Origin: Auricularia sp. M13
Taxonomy: Eukaryota > Basidiomycota > Agaricomycetes > Auriculariales > Auriculariaceae
Assembly: GCA_037042915.1 (NCBI GenBank)
Contig: CM073199.1
Coordinates: 2,728,001-2,792,000 of the forward strand
DNA length: 64,000 nucleotides
Direction of reading: 5' to 3'
Shown here: positions 11,641-23,245 of the stretch, piece by piece
How positions within the stretch are numbered: the first letter of the stretch is position 1
Layout of the letters: each line of letters starts with the position of its first letter
The notes under the pieces: generated by a model
Told to the model about the DNA's origin: nothing
Databases searched by the model: none
Seen by the model: the letters and a program-made list of their open reading frames with translations, nothing else
Program-made: the position numbers and the translations under genes

Positions 11641-12289
11641 CATCATGCTTGTCTCACTTTCCAACTCATTAAAATCCATGTCTCGCACATTGTTCTGTAG
11701 TCCCTTGCTCCTGCATTTTAGTGGGTTTCTTCGCTCGCTCGACGCGTCACAAGCTCCTACATTTCGGGAATCATCGCTCACTACCGATTTTTCTTTGCAC
11801 CTACCTTATGGTCATTTCACCGCTGCAAATGGTGGGGTGGTTGGGATGAGAAGGTAAGGTTTTAATTAAGATTTCTCAATATTTTGCTCAAACCATGCAA
11901 GGGCCATACGATTGAGAAATATTTGCTTGACCTCCAAGTTGCATTGGAGGAATGGCAAGGGGATGCATTACTTCAGGATGTGCGGAAACCAGAAATTCGA
12001 GTCATTGAGCGTAGGACGTTGCCTGGAGGGAAATCTGGACCGTTGCCTGTTGATCACAGCATACCTGCAGTGGAAATGTTCGTCATCCGTCATATTCTTG
12101 GTCTAATATGAATAACGGGTCTCTCTAGGAAGCGCATTGATGGCTTTGCGTCTCAGCCATCAGCTAATACGGTTTCCCCGACTCATTCGCTAGGCGAAGC
12201 TTCAACGCAACCCGCTCTTCAAACGTACACTTCTCTCATCTCTCCATTTTCCATAGCTTATTGTTCTCAGGCCGCCTCCTTATCCCCCG
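11641..12289. other. Mostly non-coding; one protein-like stretch
   Basis: The stretch 11884-12111 (plus) reads EKYLLDLQVALEEWQGDALL and ends at a stop. It may be an exon of the neighbouring remnants. AT-rich sequence around it looks intronic or untranslated. No domain is recognised. Confidence 0.3.
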
Positions 12290-12607
12290 TTGCCATTTCC
12301 GAAAATCCGAACGATCGAAGAGATCATCTTGTGCTATGAGGAGAAGCGAGTCGAGCTCAACTGCATGAAACCTCTCAGATTATGGACACGACAGGATATC
12401 GGTCGATGGCCACGACAGTACCTCAAAGTAATGAGGATCTACAAGGAATACTTGCGGCTAGGCTCGCTTGCCAAATTTCATGAGCAATATCCCGCTTCTT
12501 TGAACTGGGGCGAGCTGGTATCAGCGGTCAACATCGTGCTCAAAGGCCGTCGAGAAATCGTGTCTCGGAATCGGTCCTCGATCAACAAAGGAAAGCTCCA
12601 TGCCTAG
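12290..12607 (+). CDS. Short hypothetical frame, possibly an exon
   Basis: This 105-residue frame starts at an ATG and is rich in Arg, Lys, Trp and Tyr (for example LKVMRIYKEYLRLGSLAKFH). The composition and Trp spacing look protein-like and could continue the helical part of the preceding GCR1_C-like remnant. There is no recognised domain and no clear splice junction, so it may be an exon or a remnant rather than a gene. Confidence 0.3.
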   Translation: MPFPKIRTIEEIILCYEEKRVELNCMKPLRLWTRQDIGRWPRQYLKVMRIYKEYLRLGSLAKFHEQYPASLNWGELVSAVNIVLKGRREIVSRNRSSINKGKLHA

Positions 12608-14044
12608 TGTTTTCCATGCCGTGGGTGTGCGCTGCCCCCGCCCGCAGGATTCGCCTGCAAAGCAGTCTACCGGCGACGCCTTGACGTCCCCGCCGGTGAC
12701 CGCACCCGCCACAAAAAAGGCCCATACTGGGTCTTCGCTTTTTCCTCCGTTCCGCACGAGGGCGCCAGCTACTGCGTCGCCGTCGGCTGCTGCCCCGCCG
12801 CCCCCAGCAGCATCCAGTGCCCAACGCACCCTGGCACCTGGTAAAGCCTTCGTTTGCATACCCACAGCACCGCTCCGGTCCTCGCTCCCGTTCAACTCGG
12901 CTCATCGTACGCTTTCCACGCTCCGTAGGGCCGGGCCCTCCAACTTGGGAGCGATGACAGCATTTGCCATATGTCGGGATAACTCTCGGAATAGACCTTC
13001 CTTCCTTCCTTCCTTCCACCTGACGATCCTGCGCGACTCCCTCAACGACGCCGTGCATGACCGGTGGTCTTGTCTGTAGTCTGCCCGCGCAGTGGCCATC
13101 TAGTCTTGCACGCCCGTGCGCCGTTCACTGCTTGTCAGTTGCCGGTATATGGCGACATCATCTGGGCTGTACTTCAGAGAGTGTTCGAGCTTCCCGGCAA
13201 GGTGCAGCCCCTCTATGAGCCGGATGACGAGTGGTCCACTATCGTTGTTCATTGCGTCCCGCTGCCAATATGGGAGCCTGCGCGGTCGGAGGCGCCACGG
13301 CAAGAGTTCTTCTCAGAGGTGCGAGTGGAACGGGATCGACCCTCGAACTCTCAAGACGGAGCGCTTCTTGTGCTCAGACGATCAACTCGAACAACATCTA
13401 CATGCTTCTATCGCTACCGACCCACAGTGTGTTTCCGTGATGCTTCCACTCTCGGACACTGCTGCTGCACACCGTTTGCTCCGCACTGGAGTCCATTGGC
13501 AGGGCTCCCACTGCCGCGTCTCGCGGTATCGCGAGCGCTTCTCCGCGTACTATCCTTCAGAGGTGCTGCTCAGACCGTTTGCACTTCGACGTTTAAAGGT
13601 ACTCCTTCTTCACTTGACTGGGTCACATTACAGTAGTGACCGCATCGTTTTACTCGACCCAACCACCACCTGATCCTGGCTTGTCCTGGTGATCGGCCCC
13701 CAGTACGCTTGATAGCTCGCCATCTGGCCTTTTTATGCGATCCCCCTATGGCCCCTCCTCGTTGTTTATATTTCATGTACAGTTCTTGCCCATTATGGGT
13801 GCTGCGTCTTGGCGCACGGTGTAGCAGCCTACGGCAGGGTATTCACAAGGATTCATCATCGTTTTTTCCACCAGCATGTGCGCGCATTCGGTCGCTGCCG
13901 CTGGCCCTTCTCTGCCGTTGACATGGTGGAATTGGAACTGGAGCAGCGGCGTGTCCTGTCCCTGAAGGACAGTTCTTGGATGGAATGTGTATTCTAGGTG
14001 TCAATTTTGCCTTTCAGTCGCTTACAGTAATGTATTCGTACTGA
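12608..14044. other. No intact gene; weak coding remnants and a GGAA-tract repeat
   Basis: A minus-strand GGAA-rich segment at about 12950-13020 is a diverged relative of the insertion in the inverted repeat near 2210-2280. On the plus strand, 13330-13560 reads TLKTERFLCSDDQLEQHLHA and AAAHRLLRTGVHWQGSHC, which looks like a protein remnant (a retroelement gag-type segment is possible but unproven). The rest shows nothing I can support. Confidence 0.3.
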
Positions 14045-15600
<1,556 letters not shown>

Positions 15601-18370
15601 ACAGTAATGAGATGGATACCCACGATCCTCTCCTCAAGACCGTTCTTCCCCAAAACGCACACGGGCGGCTGTGCGATATTCCTTCATGAGTTCATCGCGT
15701 CGCACACATTCGAGCGCGGGGCCCACGGTGGCAGGATTGGTGCGCGAGTCCATGGACGCTGGTGAAGGGCTGTCTTTTCCGCGCAGCGCTTCGACATAGG
15801 TAAGCATTGCTGCTGCCTGGGGGTTGGCGGCCAGGCCGGCGTCAAGCTCGGACTGCACGCCCTCGAGCGCGTTGCAAAAGCTTGATCGAGGGCCAAGGAG
15901 CCGCGCTCGACCTTTGTGAGGGGCCTCGTGGGAAGACGTCGAGCAGGCCCGACGACATTGCACATAGGCTATACACGCATGTGGGTGTAAGAATCGGGTG
16001 ACTTCTGGGGCACAAGGGCTCACATACCAGGTGACGGAAGTGACGCTGGACCCATGAGCTCGAAAGCTTTCTGTCGCGCCGGTTGTTGTCCTGGGTGTCC
16101 ATTGGGCTGCGCGTCATAAGACCGCGCTGCTGACGCGTGTTTCGCGGGTGCAAGTCCCGCTGCCGCGACCTGGTAGGGGGGACGTTAGGGCCGATGGGCG
16201 AGCGTCAACGGGAGAAAGTGACGCGCACGATTGGTCAGGTCCTTCGCGATGCAATTTCTGCTGAGGCCGTTCCTCGTCGTCGACGACGAGTGCGCAGTCT
16301 GAGTGTGTTGTCGATCACCGGTAGGAACTGGCTGGCGGTGCGGTTGTAGGGGCGCTCACGGAGAGAGACGGGCGGAATCGTTGGCGCAAGGAGTGCGCAG
16401 CGGGGAGAACAGAGGACAGACGGGAATGGCGACCGGCGCGCGGTCGACCGCAAACACGGCGAACTCCGAGCGACCAAGGATGTCACGCTCGAAGAGAACT
16501 TTCCAGTACCTGTCGCACGCCAGAAAGTCGGAATCGGCATAGGAAAAAATGTCTTGAAGCATTGAAGCACAAGAGCTTATATGGTTTACCATGCGGTTCT
16601 TAAGCGCACGTTGAGCATTGAGCTGCGAGCACCGGCACGCCGGATGCAACACGTGCAAAGTCCGACCCGTGCTTCTCTGCACCGCGTGACACAGGGCGCA
16701 AAGCCGGTGGACGAATTCAGTGGATTCGACAGACTGACGAGTCACCCGCAGAATGCCGGTTTGTAACAATTGTGCAGTGGATTTACTATTTGTCGCGATG
16801 GCAGCAACCGCAAAATGTACATTTTGCCACAATCGAGACTGCGATTCATCAGTCTGTCGGTCGCCGGATTTGTCACCCGCTTTGCGCCCGGTCACTGAAA
16901 GAGGTTGAATACGCGCGAAGTATGCCGGTCGTATGGCGCAGATACCCCTCGACTACGAGCCGCATACGAGCCACATACGACCTGAGATATACGGGCGATA
17001 TCCTCAACCATATGACCTGCATATGGCATGCATATCGTTGGTCCGGAAACAACCTGGCAGCTAGGCCGCTCCGGTCACTGGCATGGCTTGCATATTGTCC
17101 TCGGGCTCAGGTAATCGGCCAATAAAGACTTAACGCTCGTAGAGCGTTGGTCACGATGTAAACGAAGCGAGGAAGAAGAACCAACTAGCGGAGTTTATAC
17201 CGTGGTCTGCGCCACGAAGGGCGGACTATCCTATGCTACATACTTGATGTTTTGACAAGACTCTCCAAAGGAGATATGGATGTAAGTCAACTAAATGATA
17301 GCATAGCAACTACACCCGAGCTGGAAACAGCAAAGGATACATGGGGGGGAACACTAAACTGACGCGGGAAGCACGGGTTCGTGGACGGCCTCGCGCAGCT
17401 CACCGTCCAGGTTGCCAGCCTCTCTGAGCCCGCGCCAATGCATGTCCCCATATAGCGAATGCCATGCCTGCTCTCAGCCCGGGTCCAGTACTGAAACAAC
17501 AAGCACGCGCAGCCACGTACCACGCACCTCCTTGCACCCACGCCGCTCCCAGACCAAACGCGGCCTCGGAATCTTGCTCGCTCCCAAAACTGGTGGCTAC
17601 ACTAACGATCAGCATGCAGGCAGTGTAAGAGAAGCTGCACGCACCCGCGGGGCGTAGCGCGCAGACTACCGTCGACACCGCGAGGTAGGACGAAGAAAAT
17701 CAGTCAAGGGCGAATACTCGCGCGGCCGATGGCAGAGGTACGGAACTGACTGCTTAGTTGCTGGCCGTGAATTTCAAGCTGTGCCAATGGATGAGTTAGT
17801 GCCTGGGAACGCGACGCAAGGCGCACCGTAATCTAAGCAATCAGATGCAAACTCGAGCCTAAAGCACCGTATGGGCCACATCAGAGCCTGGTTATATCAG
17901 CTCCAAAGTGAAATACGGCGCACCTGACGCGAGCTGTTTGCTTGTGTCGATGACTGTTGTCGTTACTACGCTTCCTGACCATTTCAACGAGTTGAACTTA
18001 CCCATTGTTGATAAATGCGTGCATTGAGCGCTGGCAATGAATAGTGGCCGCGCCTATTATTATTATACGTGAGTAAGTAAACGAAAGGGAAAACGGGACC
18101 ACTTGCCGTGTCGCGTTTCGTGTGGTATCCACCTGCCGGCTAAAGAAATATAGGTGGGTAAAATTCACAGATAATTAGTACGTACACTGCGTCACTGGGC
18201 CAGTGCAGATGCTGCCAAAGCTGCCCGTAAACACCGGTTCTTGAAGACGAAGTCCGGCGGCCCACCAGGCCCGCTGCGCGCGCAAGCCAGTACAGTGGTA
18301 GAAGTGCCTGGGAGGAAACGCGGGCACGGCATGATGCGGGGGGACACTTACGAGCAACGGGCCTAGTGGA
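15601..18370. other. Accessory non-coding stretch with protein-like remnants
   Basis: A minus-strand segment at about 15900-15760 reads ALEGVQSELDAGLAANPQAA and is protein-like but unassigned. Another minus segment at 16356-16895 has an open frame of 179 residues with YADSDFLACDRYWKVLFERD; no domain is recognised. Short direct repetition of catacgagc-type words occurs near 16955-17040. A TTA microsatellite lies near 18055. No start, splice pattern or promoter is convincing. Confidence 0.3.
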
Positions 18371-20330
18371 CGTTGCAGCCAGGAGGGAGAGGCGGCGAGA
18401 TCTGACGCTCTCGTCGACAAATCGTCGACGGTGCAACCAGAGTCAAGATACGCGAAGAGAACTAAGGCCTTCAGAGTCGTCGAAGTCGTGCCCAGACAGC
18501 AGAATTTGTTTGAAGAGGAGGGAACCTGGCGCTCGCGTTGACAAATCGCCAACGGTGCAGCCAGAAGGGACAGGCGGCGAGATCTGACGCTCTCGTCGAC
18601 AAATCGTCGACGGTGCAGCCAGAGTCAAGATACGCGAAGAGAAATAAGGCCTTCGGAGTCGTCGAAGTCGTGGCCAGACAGCAGAATTTGTTCGAAGAGG
18701 AGGGAGCCTGGCGCTCGCGTTGACAAATCGCCAACGGTGCAGCCAGAAGGAAGAGGCGGCGAGATCTGACGCTCTCGTCGACGAATCGCCGACGGTGCAG
18801 CCAAAGTCAAGATACGCGAAGAGAAATAAGGCCTTCGGAGTCGTCGAAGTCGTGGCCAGACAGCAGAATTTGTTCGAAGAGGAGGGAACCTGGCGCTCGC
18901 GTTGACAAATCGCCAACGGTGCAGCCAGAAGGGACAGGCGGCGAGATCTGACGCTCTCGTCGACAAATCGTCGACGGTGCAGCCAGAAGGAAGAGGCGGC
19001 GAGATCTGACGCTCTCGTCGACAAATCGTCGACGGTGCAGCCAGAGTCAAGATACGCGAAGAGAACTAAGGCCTTCAGAGTCGTCGAAGTCGTGCCCAGA
19101 CAGCAGAATTTGTTCGAAGAGGAGGGAACCTGGCGCTCGCGTTGACAAATCGCCAACGGTGCAGCCAGAAGGGAGAGGCGGTGAGACCTGACGCTCTCGT
19201 CGACAAATCGTCGACGGTGCAGCCAGAGTCAAGATACGCGAAGAGAACTAAGGCCTTCAGAGTCGTCGAAGTCGTGCCCAGACAGCAGAATTTGTTCGAA
19301 GAGGAGGGAACCTGGCGCTCGCGTTGACAAATCGCCAACGGTGCAGCCAGAAGGGACAGGCGGCGAGATCTGACGCTCTCGTCGACAAATCGTCGACGGT
19401 GCAGCCAGAAGGAAGAGGCGGCGAGATCTGACGCTCTCGTCGACAAATCGTCGACGGTGCAGCCAGAGTCAAGATACGCGAAGAGAACTAAGGCCTTCAG
19501 AGTCGTCGAAGTCGTGCCCAGACAGCAGAATTTGTTCGAAGAGGAGGGAACCTGGCGCTCGCGTTGACAAATCGCCAACGGTGCAGCCAGAAGGGACAGG
19601 CGGCGAGATCTGACGCTCTCGTCGACAAATCGTCGACGGTGCAGCCAGAAGGAAGAGGCGGCGAGATCTGACGCTCTCGTCGACAAATCGTCGACGGTGC
19701 AGCCAGAGTCAAGATACGCGAAGAGAAATAAGGCCTTCGGAGTCGTCGAAGTCGTGGCCAGACAGCAGAATTTGTTCGAAGAGGAGGGAACCTGGCGCTC
19801 GCGTTGACAAATCGCCCACGGTGCAGCCAGAAGGGACAGGCGGCGAGATCTGACGCTCTCGTCGACAAATCGTCGACGGTGCAGCCAGAGTCAAGATACG
19901 CGAAGAGAAATAAGGCCTTTGGAGTCGTCGAAGTCGTGGCCAGACAGCAGAATTTGTTCGAAAAGGAGGGAACCTGGCGCTCGCGTTGACAAATCGCCAA
20001 CGGTGCAGCCAGAAGGGACAGGCGGCGAGATCTGACGCTCTCGTCGACAAATCGTCGACGGTGCAGCCAGAAGGAAGAGGCGGCGAGATCTGACGCTCTC
20101 GTCGACAAATCGTCGACGGTGCAGCCAGAGTCAAGATACGCGAAGAGAACTAAGGCCTTCAGAGTCGTCGAAGTCGTGCCCAGACAGCAGAATTTGTTCG
20201 AAGAGGAGGGAACCTGGCGCTCGCGTTGACAAATCGCCAACGGTGCAGCCAGAGTCGAGATACGTGAAGAGAATTCAGGCCTTCAGAATCGTCGAAGCTG
20301 TGGCCAGACAGCAGAAGTTGTGGGGAGAGG
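18371..20330. repeat. Composite minisatellite of 124-bp (A) and 58-bp (B) units
   Basis: A-units start (agtcaagatacgcgaag) at 18441, 18623, 18805, 19045, 19227, 19467, 19707, 19889, 20129 and, diverged, 20253. Distances are 182 or 240 bp, that is one A plus one or two B units; the last step is 124 bp with no B. The B-unit contains ggcggcgagatctgacgctc and ends in tcgtcgacggtgcagccag, which also closes unit A. Numbers of B after successive A units are 1,1,2,1,2,2,1,2,0. Units are about 95% or more alike; A-units fall into two types (aactaaggccttcaga or aaataaggccttcgga). Frames on the minus strand stay open for up to 247 codons, but unit lengths are not multiples of three and the frames end in stops at fixed places, so coding is unlikely. 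Confidence 0.95.
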
Positions 20331-21028
20331 GCGCATTCAGGATGCGGAGCAAGGCTATCGCCGCATCCGGGGGCTTAACCGCTTCCGATTAAAGCCCGAA
20401 GCCCGACTTTCCTCGGATACAAATAAGATAATTCCGTTTTCCTGAGGGGTCTTTCGTTGAATCGGGTTTAAATTTCATTTACCTCTGTCAAATCGGTGTC
20501 CCGGTACTCAGCTGCTCTGCCGAGCTCGACCAGGCAGCAGCTATTCAATCCAGGTCCGTATTGCCGCGCTCCCGCGGGCGTACCACCACGCAGTCCGTCT
20601 GAAGGGCACGGTTGACCGCTCGTACGAGAGGAAGCACTGTATATCGTATCAGTATGAGTATACCGAATCTACAGAGTCTTTCTAATCTATACAGGGATGG
20701 TACTCAGTGTTGAGATACAGGCAGGGAATGAATAAACATTCTTGAAGTTTGACTCGGGATAAAAAAGCGAGGGGGATGAAAAGGCAGCATCGGAACTTAA
20801 GGGCTTTGGGCAGATTCGACGGCATTGCTGAGATATTGGAAACCAGAAAGGAATCATTTCCAAAAGCGCGCGGTGCAGATGAGCAACAAGACGGTGGTGG
20901 TGTACGAGAGGGCGACAGAGGGCGTGCGCGACAAGACCATATGTATCAGGCGCGGGAGTGTGTAGGGGTGTGCGTCATGGATCCAATATGCAGAGTCTAC
21001 TGTGTGCGCTGGGCGAGAACCTCACCCT
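20331..21028. other. No supported gene
   Basis: This is unique-looking sequence after the minisatellite. The plus-strand frame from 20749 into the next element has no domain and runs through repeat sequence, so it is not called. No regulatory pattern was recognised. Confidence 0.35.
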
Positions 21029-21232
21029 GCCCCCCGGTTCCAGCCGGAGTCCAGGTGGATTCCAGGTGGAATTCCACTGGAAACCCGGTGGGGTCCACTT
21101 ACCAGCCAGAACCACTCAGTCCCCCTCACCAACCTTTGATCCCAACCGGTATGCAACTGGAAATCCAGCTTATAACTGGAATTCCAATGGCAACTCGGTG
21201 TGAGTCGCAGGTCGGTTCCAGGTGGAACTGAA
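21029..21232. mobile_element. Short repeat rich in TTCCA/TGGAA words, element terminus
   Basis: It begins cctgccccccggttccag, and words such as ccaggtggattccag and ggaattccac follow, with the mirror form ggttccaggtggaac at the right edge. The start resembles the reverse complement of the right end of the DNA element ending at 31731 (cagtgccccccagttccag). This suggests a small non-autonomous member of, or a terminus shared with, the same transposon family. Confidence 0.5.
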
Positions 21233-21271
21233 CGGCATTGTCATTTGAATAATACTGATTAATAAAAAATA

Positions 21272-21362
21272 AAAAAAAGCACGGGAGTCGAACCCAGGCC
21301 TCCACAAGTCCAGGTCACATGACAGTCATGGACTCGACTTAACCACTGCACTAGAAGGCCGA
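21272..21362 (-). repeat. tRNA-derived Pol III unit (SINE-like)
   Basis: The minus strand holds a consensus-quality A box (tagtgcagtgg) and, about 58 bases on, a consensus B box (ggttcgactcc), followed directly by a run of eight T, a Pol III terminator. A 6-bp stem (agtcca/tggact) surrounds the would-be anticodon region, but the loop is too long and the acceptor and T stems do not pair well, so it is not a good tRNA. A tRNA-derived SINE head or tRNA pseudogene fits best. Confidence 0.45.
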
Positions 21363-21389
21363 TATGCTCCCTAGGCCAACCTATGGTAT

Positions 21390-23245
21390 ATATCACGCTT
21401 GCAGCGGGCCCGGGCAACTTGGGCAGTCCTCGGGCGGACCGGCACGAACGATTGCCGGCCGGCGGCAATGCTCCGGCCGCTGGTTGTCGTCCTCCCACCA
21501 CCCGCCGCCCGCTGCCTCGCCGCCGCCGCTGCCGCCGCACCCTCCCCTCGTCGCTGCGCCGCCATCCCCGCGCGCCGTCACCGCCGCCACAGTCCGGCCT
21601 TCATCGACAAGGTGCGCTTTTTTTTTCCCTTCTGCCCGTGTTGCTGATGAGCTCTCGCCGCCCCCGTCGTTCCCCCTCCCTCTTCCGCCGCCGCCCTCTT
21701 GCCGCCCCGACTCGCGCTACCCAGCAACCTCGCCGCCCAGCGCCTACCGCCCACTGCCGCCCAGCAGCCCCGCCCGACGCCCGCCGCATCCAATACACGT
21801 GCCCGACCCGCCGTCACAAAAAAAAAACAATAAACGTATGTTTTTTTTTCTTTCTGCTGCTTTGGGCGCCGCTGACCGAGCCGCCGCCCTCCCTCCTCTC
21901 TGTCCGCTGCCCCCGCCTGCCTGCCCCTCCGCTGTCCGCCCCCCTGCCCGGCCGCTCCGCCCACCCCGTTGCCTGCTCCGCGCTGACGCCGCACGGACAA
22001 CACGGCACGCCTGCACGTCGACGCGAACGCCGGACGCTCGGCCGTGCGCGCGACGGCTGGGTGCCATACCCGCATGCTCGTTGCGAACCGCGCGTGCCCG
22101 CCCGCCCGCCGCCTGCCTGCCGCCCCCACACGACACCCGCCGTCCGCTCGCGCGCGCCGGCCGCCTGCCGCCCGGCTGCTGCCTGCCCGCGCACGCGATG
22201 CCCGCCGTCCGTCGCGCGCGCGCCGGCCGCACGCTGCCCGCGCGCCCGCTCGTCCGCGCACGCCCGACCCCACGCCGCCCCGCGCGCCCGCCGTCTGCCC
22301 GTCCTTGCCCGCTCGACCCGACGCCGCCCCGCGCGCCCGCCCGCCCGTGCCCGCCCGACCGCACACCCGCGCACGCGATGCCCCGCCGTCCGCTCGCGCG
22401 CGCCGCTGCGCCATGCGCTCGCGCGCGCCCGGCCGCACGCTGCCCCGCGCCGCCGCCGCGCGCCCGCCGTCCGCCCGTCCGTGCCCGCCCGACCGCACAT
22501 CGCCCCGCGCGCCCGACCCCACGCCGCCTCGCGCGCCCACCGTCCGCCCGTCTGCCGGCCCCCACGCGACGCGACACCTGCCCGCCGCCCCACGCGCCGT
22601 CCGCCCGTCCGCCCGTCCGTGCCCGCCCGACCCCACACCGCTCGCGCGCCCACCGTCCGCCCGTCTGCCGGCCCCCACGCGACGCGACACCTGCCCGCCG
22701 CCCCACGCGCCGTCCGCCCGTCCGTGCCCGCCCGACCCGACGCCGCCCCGCGCCGCCTCGCGCGCCCGCCGTCCGCCCGTCCGTGCCCGCCCGACCGCAC
22801 ATCGCCCTGCGCGCCCGACCCCACGCCGCCTCGCGCACCCGCCGCCCACGTGCTGCCCGCCGTCCGCCCGTCCATGCCCGCCCGACCGCACACCGCCCGC
22901 GCACCCGACCCCACACCGCCTCGCGCGCCCACCGTCCGCCCGTCTGCCGGCCCCCACGCGACGCGACACCTGCCCGCCGCCCCACGCGCTGCCCGCCGTC
23001 CGCCCGTCCGTGCCCGCCCGACCCGACGCCGCCCCGACGCCGCCTCGCGCGCCCGCCGCCACGCGCTGCCCGCCGTCCGCCCGTCTGCCTGCCCCCACAC
23101 AACGCGACACCCGCCCGCCGCCCACGCGACGCGACACCCGCCCGCCGCCCGCGCCGCCTCGCGCGCCCGCCGTCCGCCCGTCTGCCGGCCCCCACACGAC
23201 GCGACACCCGCACGCCGCCCATGCGCCGCTCGCCGTGCGCACAGT
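21390..23245. repeat. C-rich region with degenerate ~110-bp tandem repeats
   Basis: The plus strand is extremely C-rich. From about 22080 on, phrases such as cgtccgcccgtctgccgg and acgcgacgcgacacctgccc recur near 22567, 22677 and 22956, and with more change near 23100-23200, at roughly 110-bp or multiple spacing. Long open frames on both strands (over 600 codons) follow from the lack of AT-rich stop codons and are mutually overlapping, low-complexity Pro/Arg/Ala sequence. The tract directly precedes the start of the CxC5/CxC6 gene and may be its 5' region. Confidence 0.7.

Noticed and set aside
16144-16160. T-arm-like hairpin (gcgggtgcaagtcccgc) near a gtcgcg/cgcgac pair
   Set aside because: The loop is not the canonical TTCRANY, the D arm and anticodon arm do not form at proper length, so no tRNA gene was called.
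18443-20240. Minus-strand frames of 203-247 codons in the minisatellite
   Set aside because: Unit lengths (124 and 58 bp) are not multiples of three, frames stop at a fixed place of the unit (LRVS-stop), and no start or splice pattern is present.
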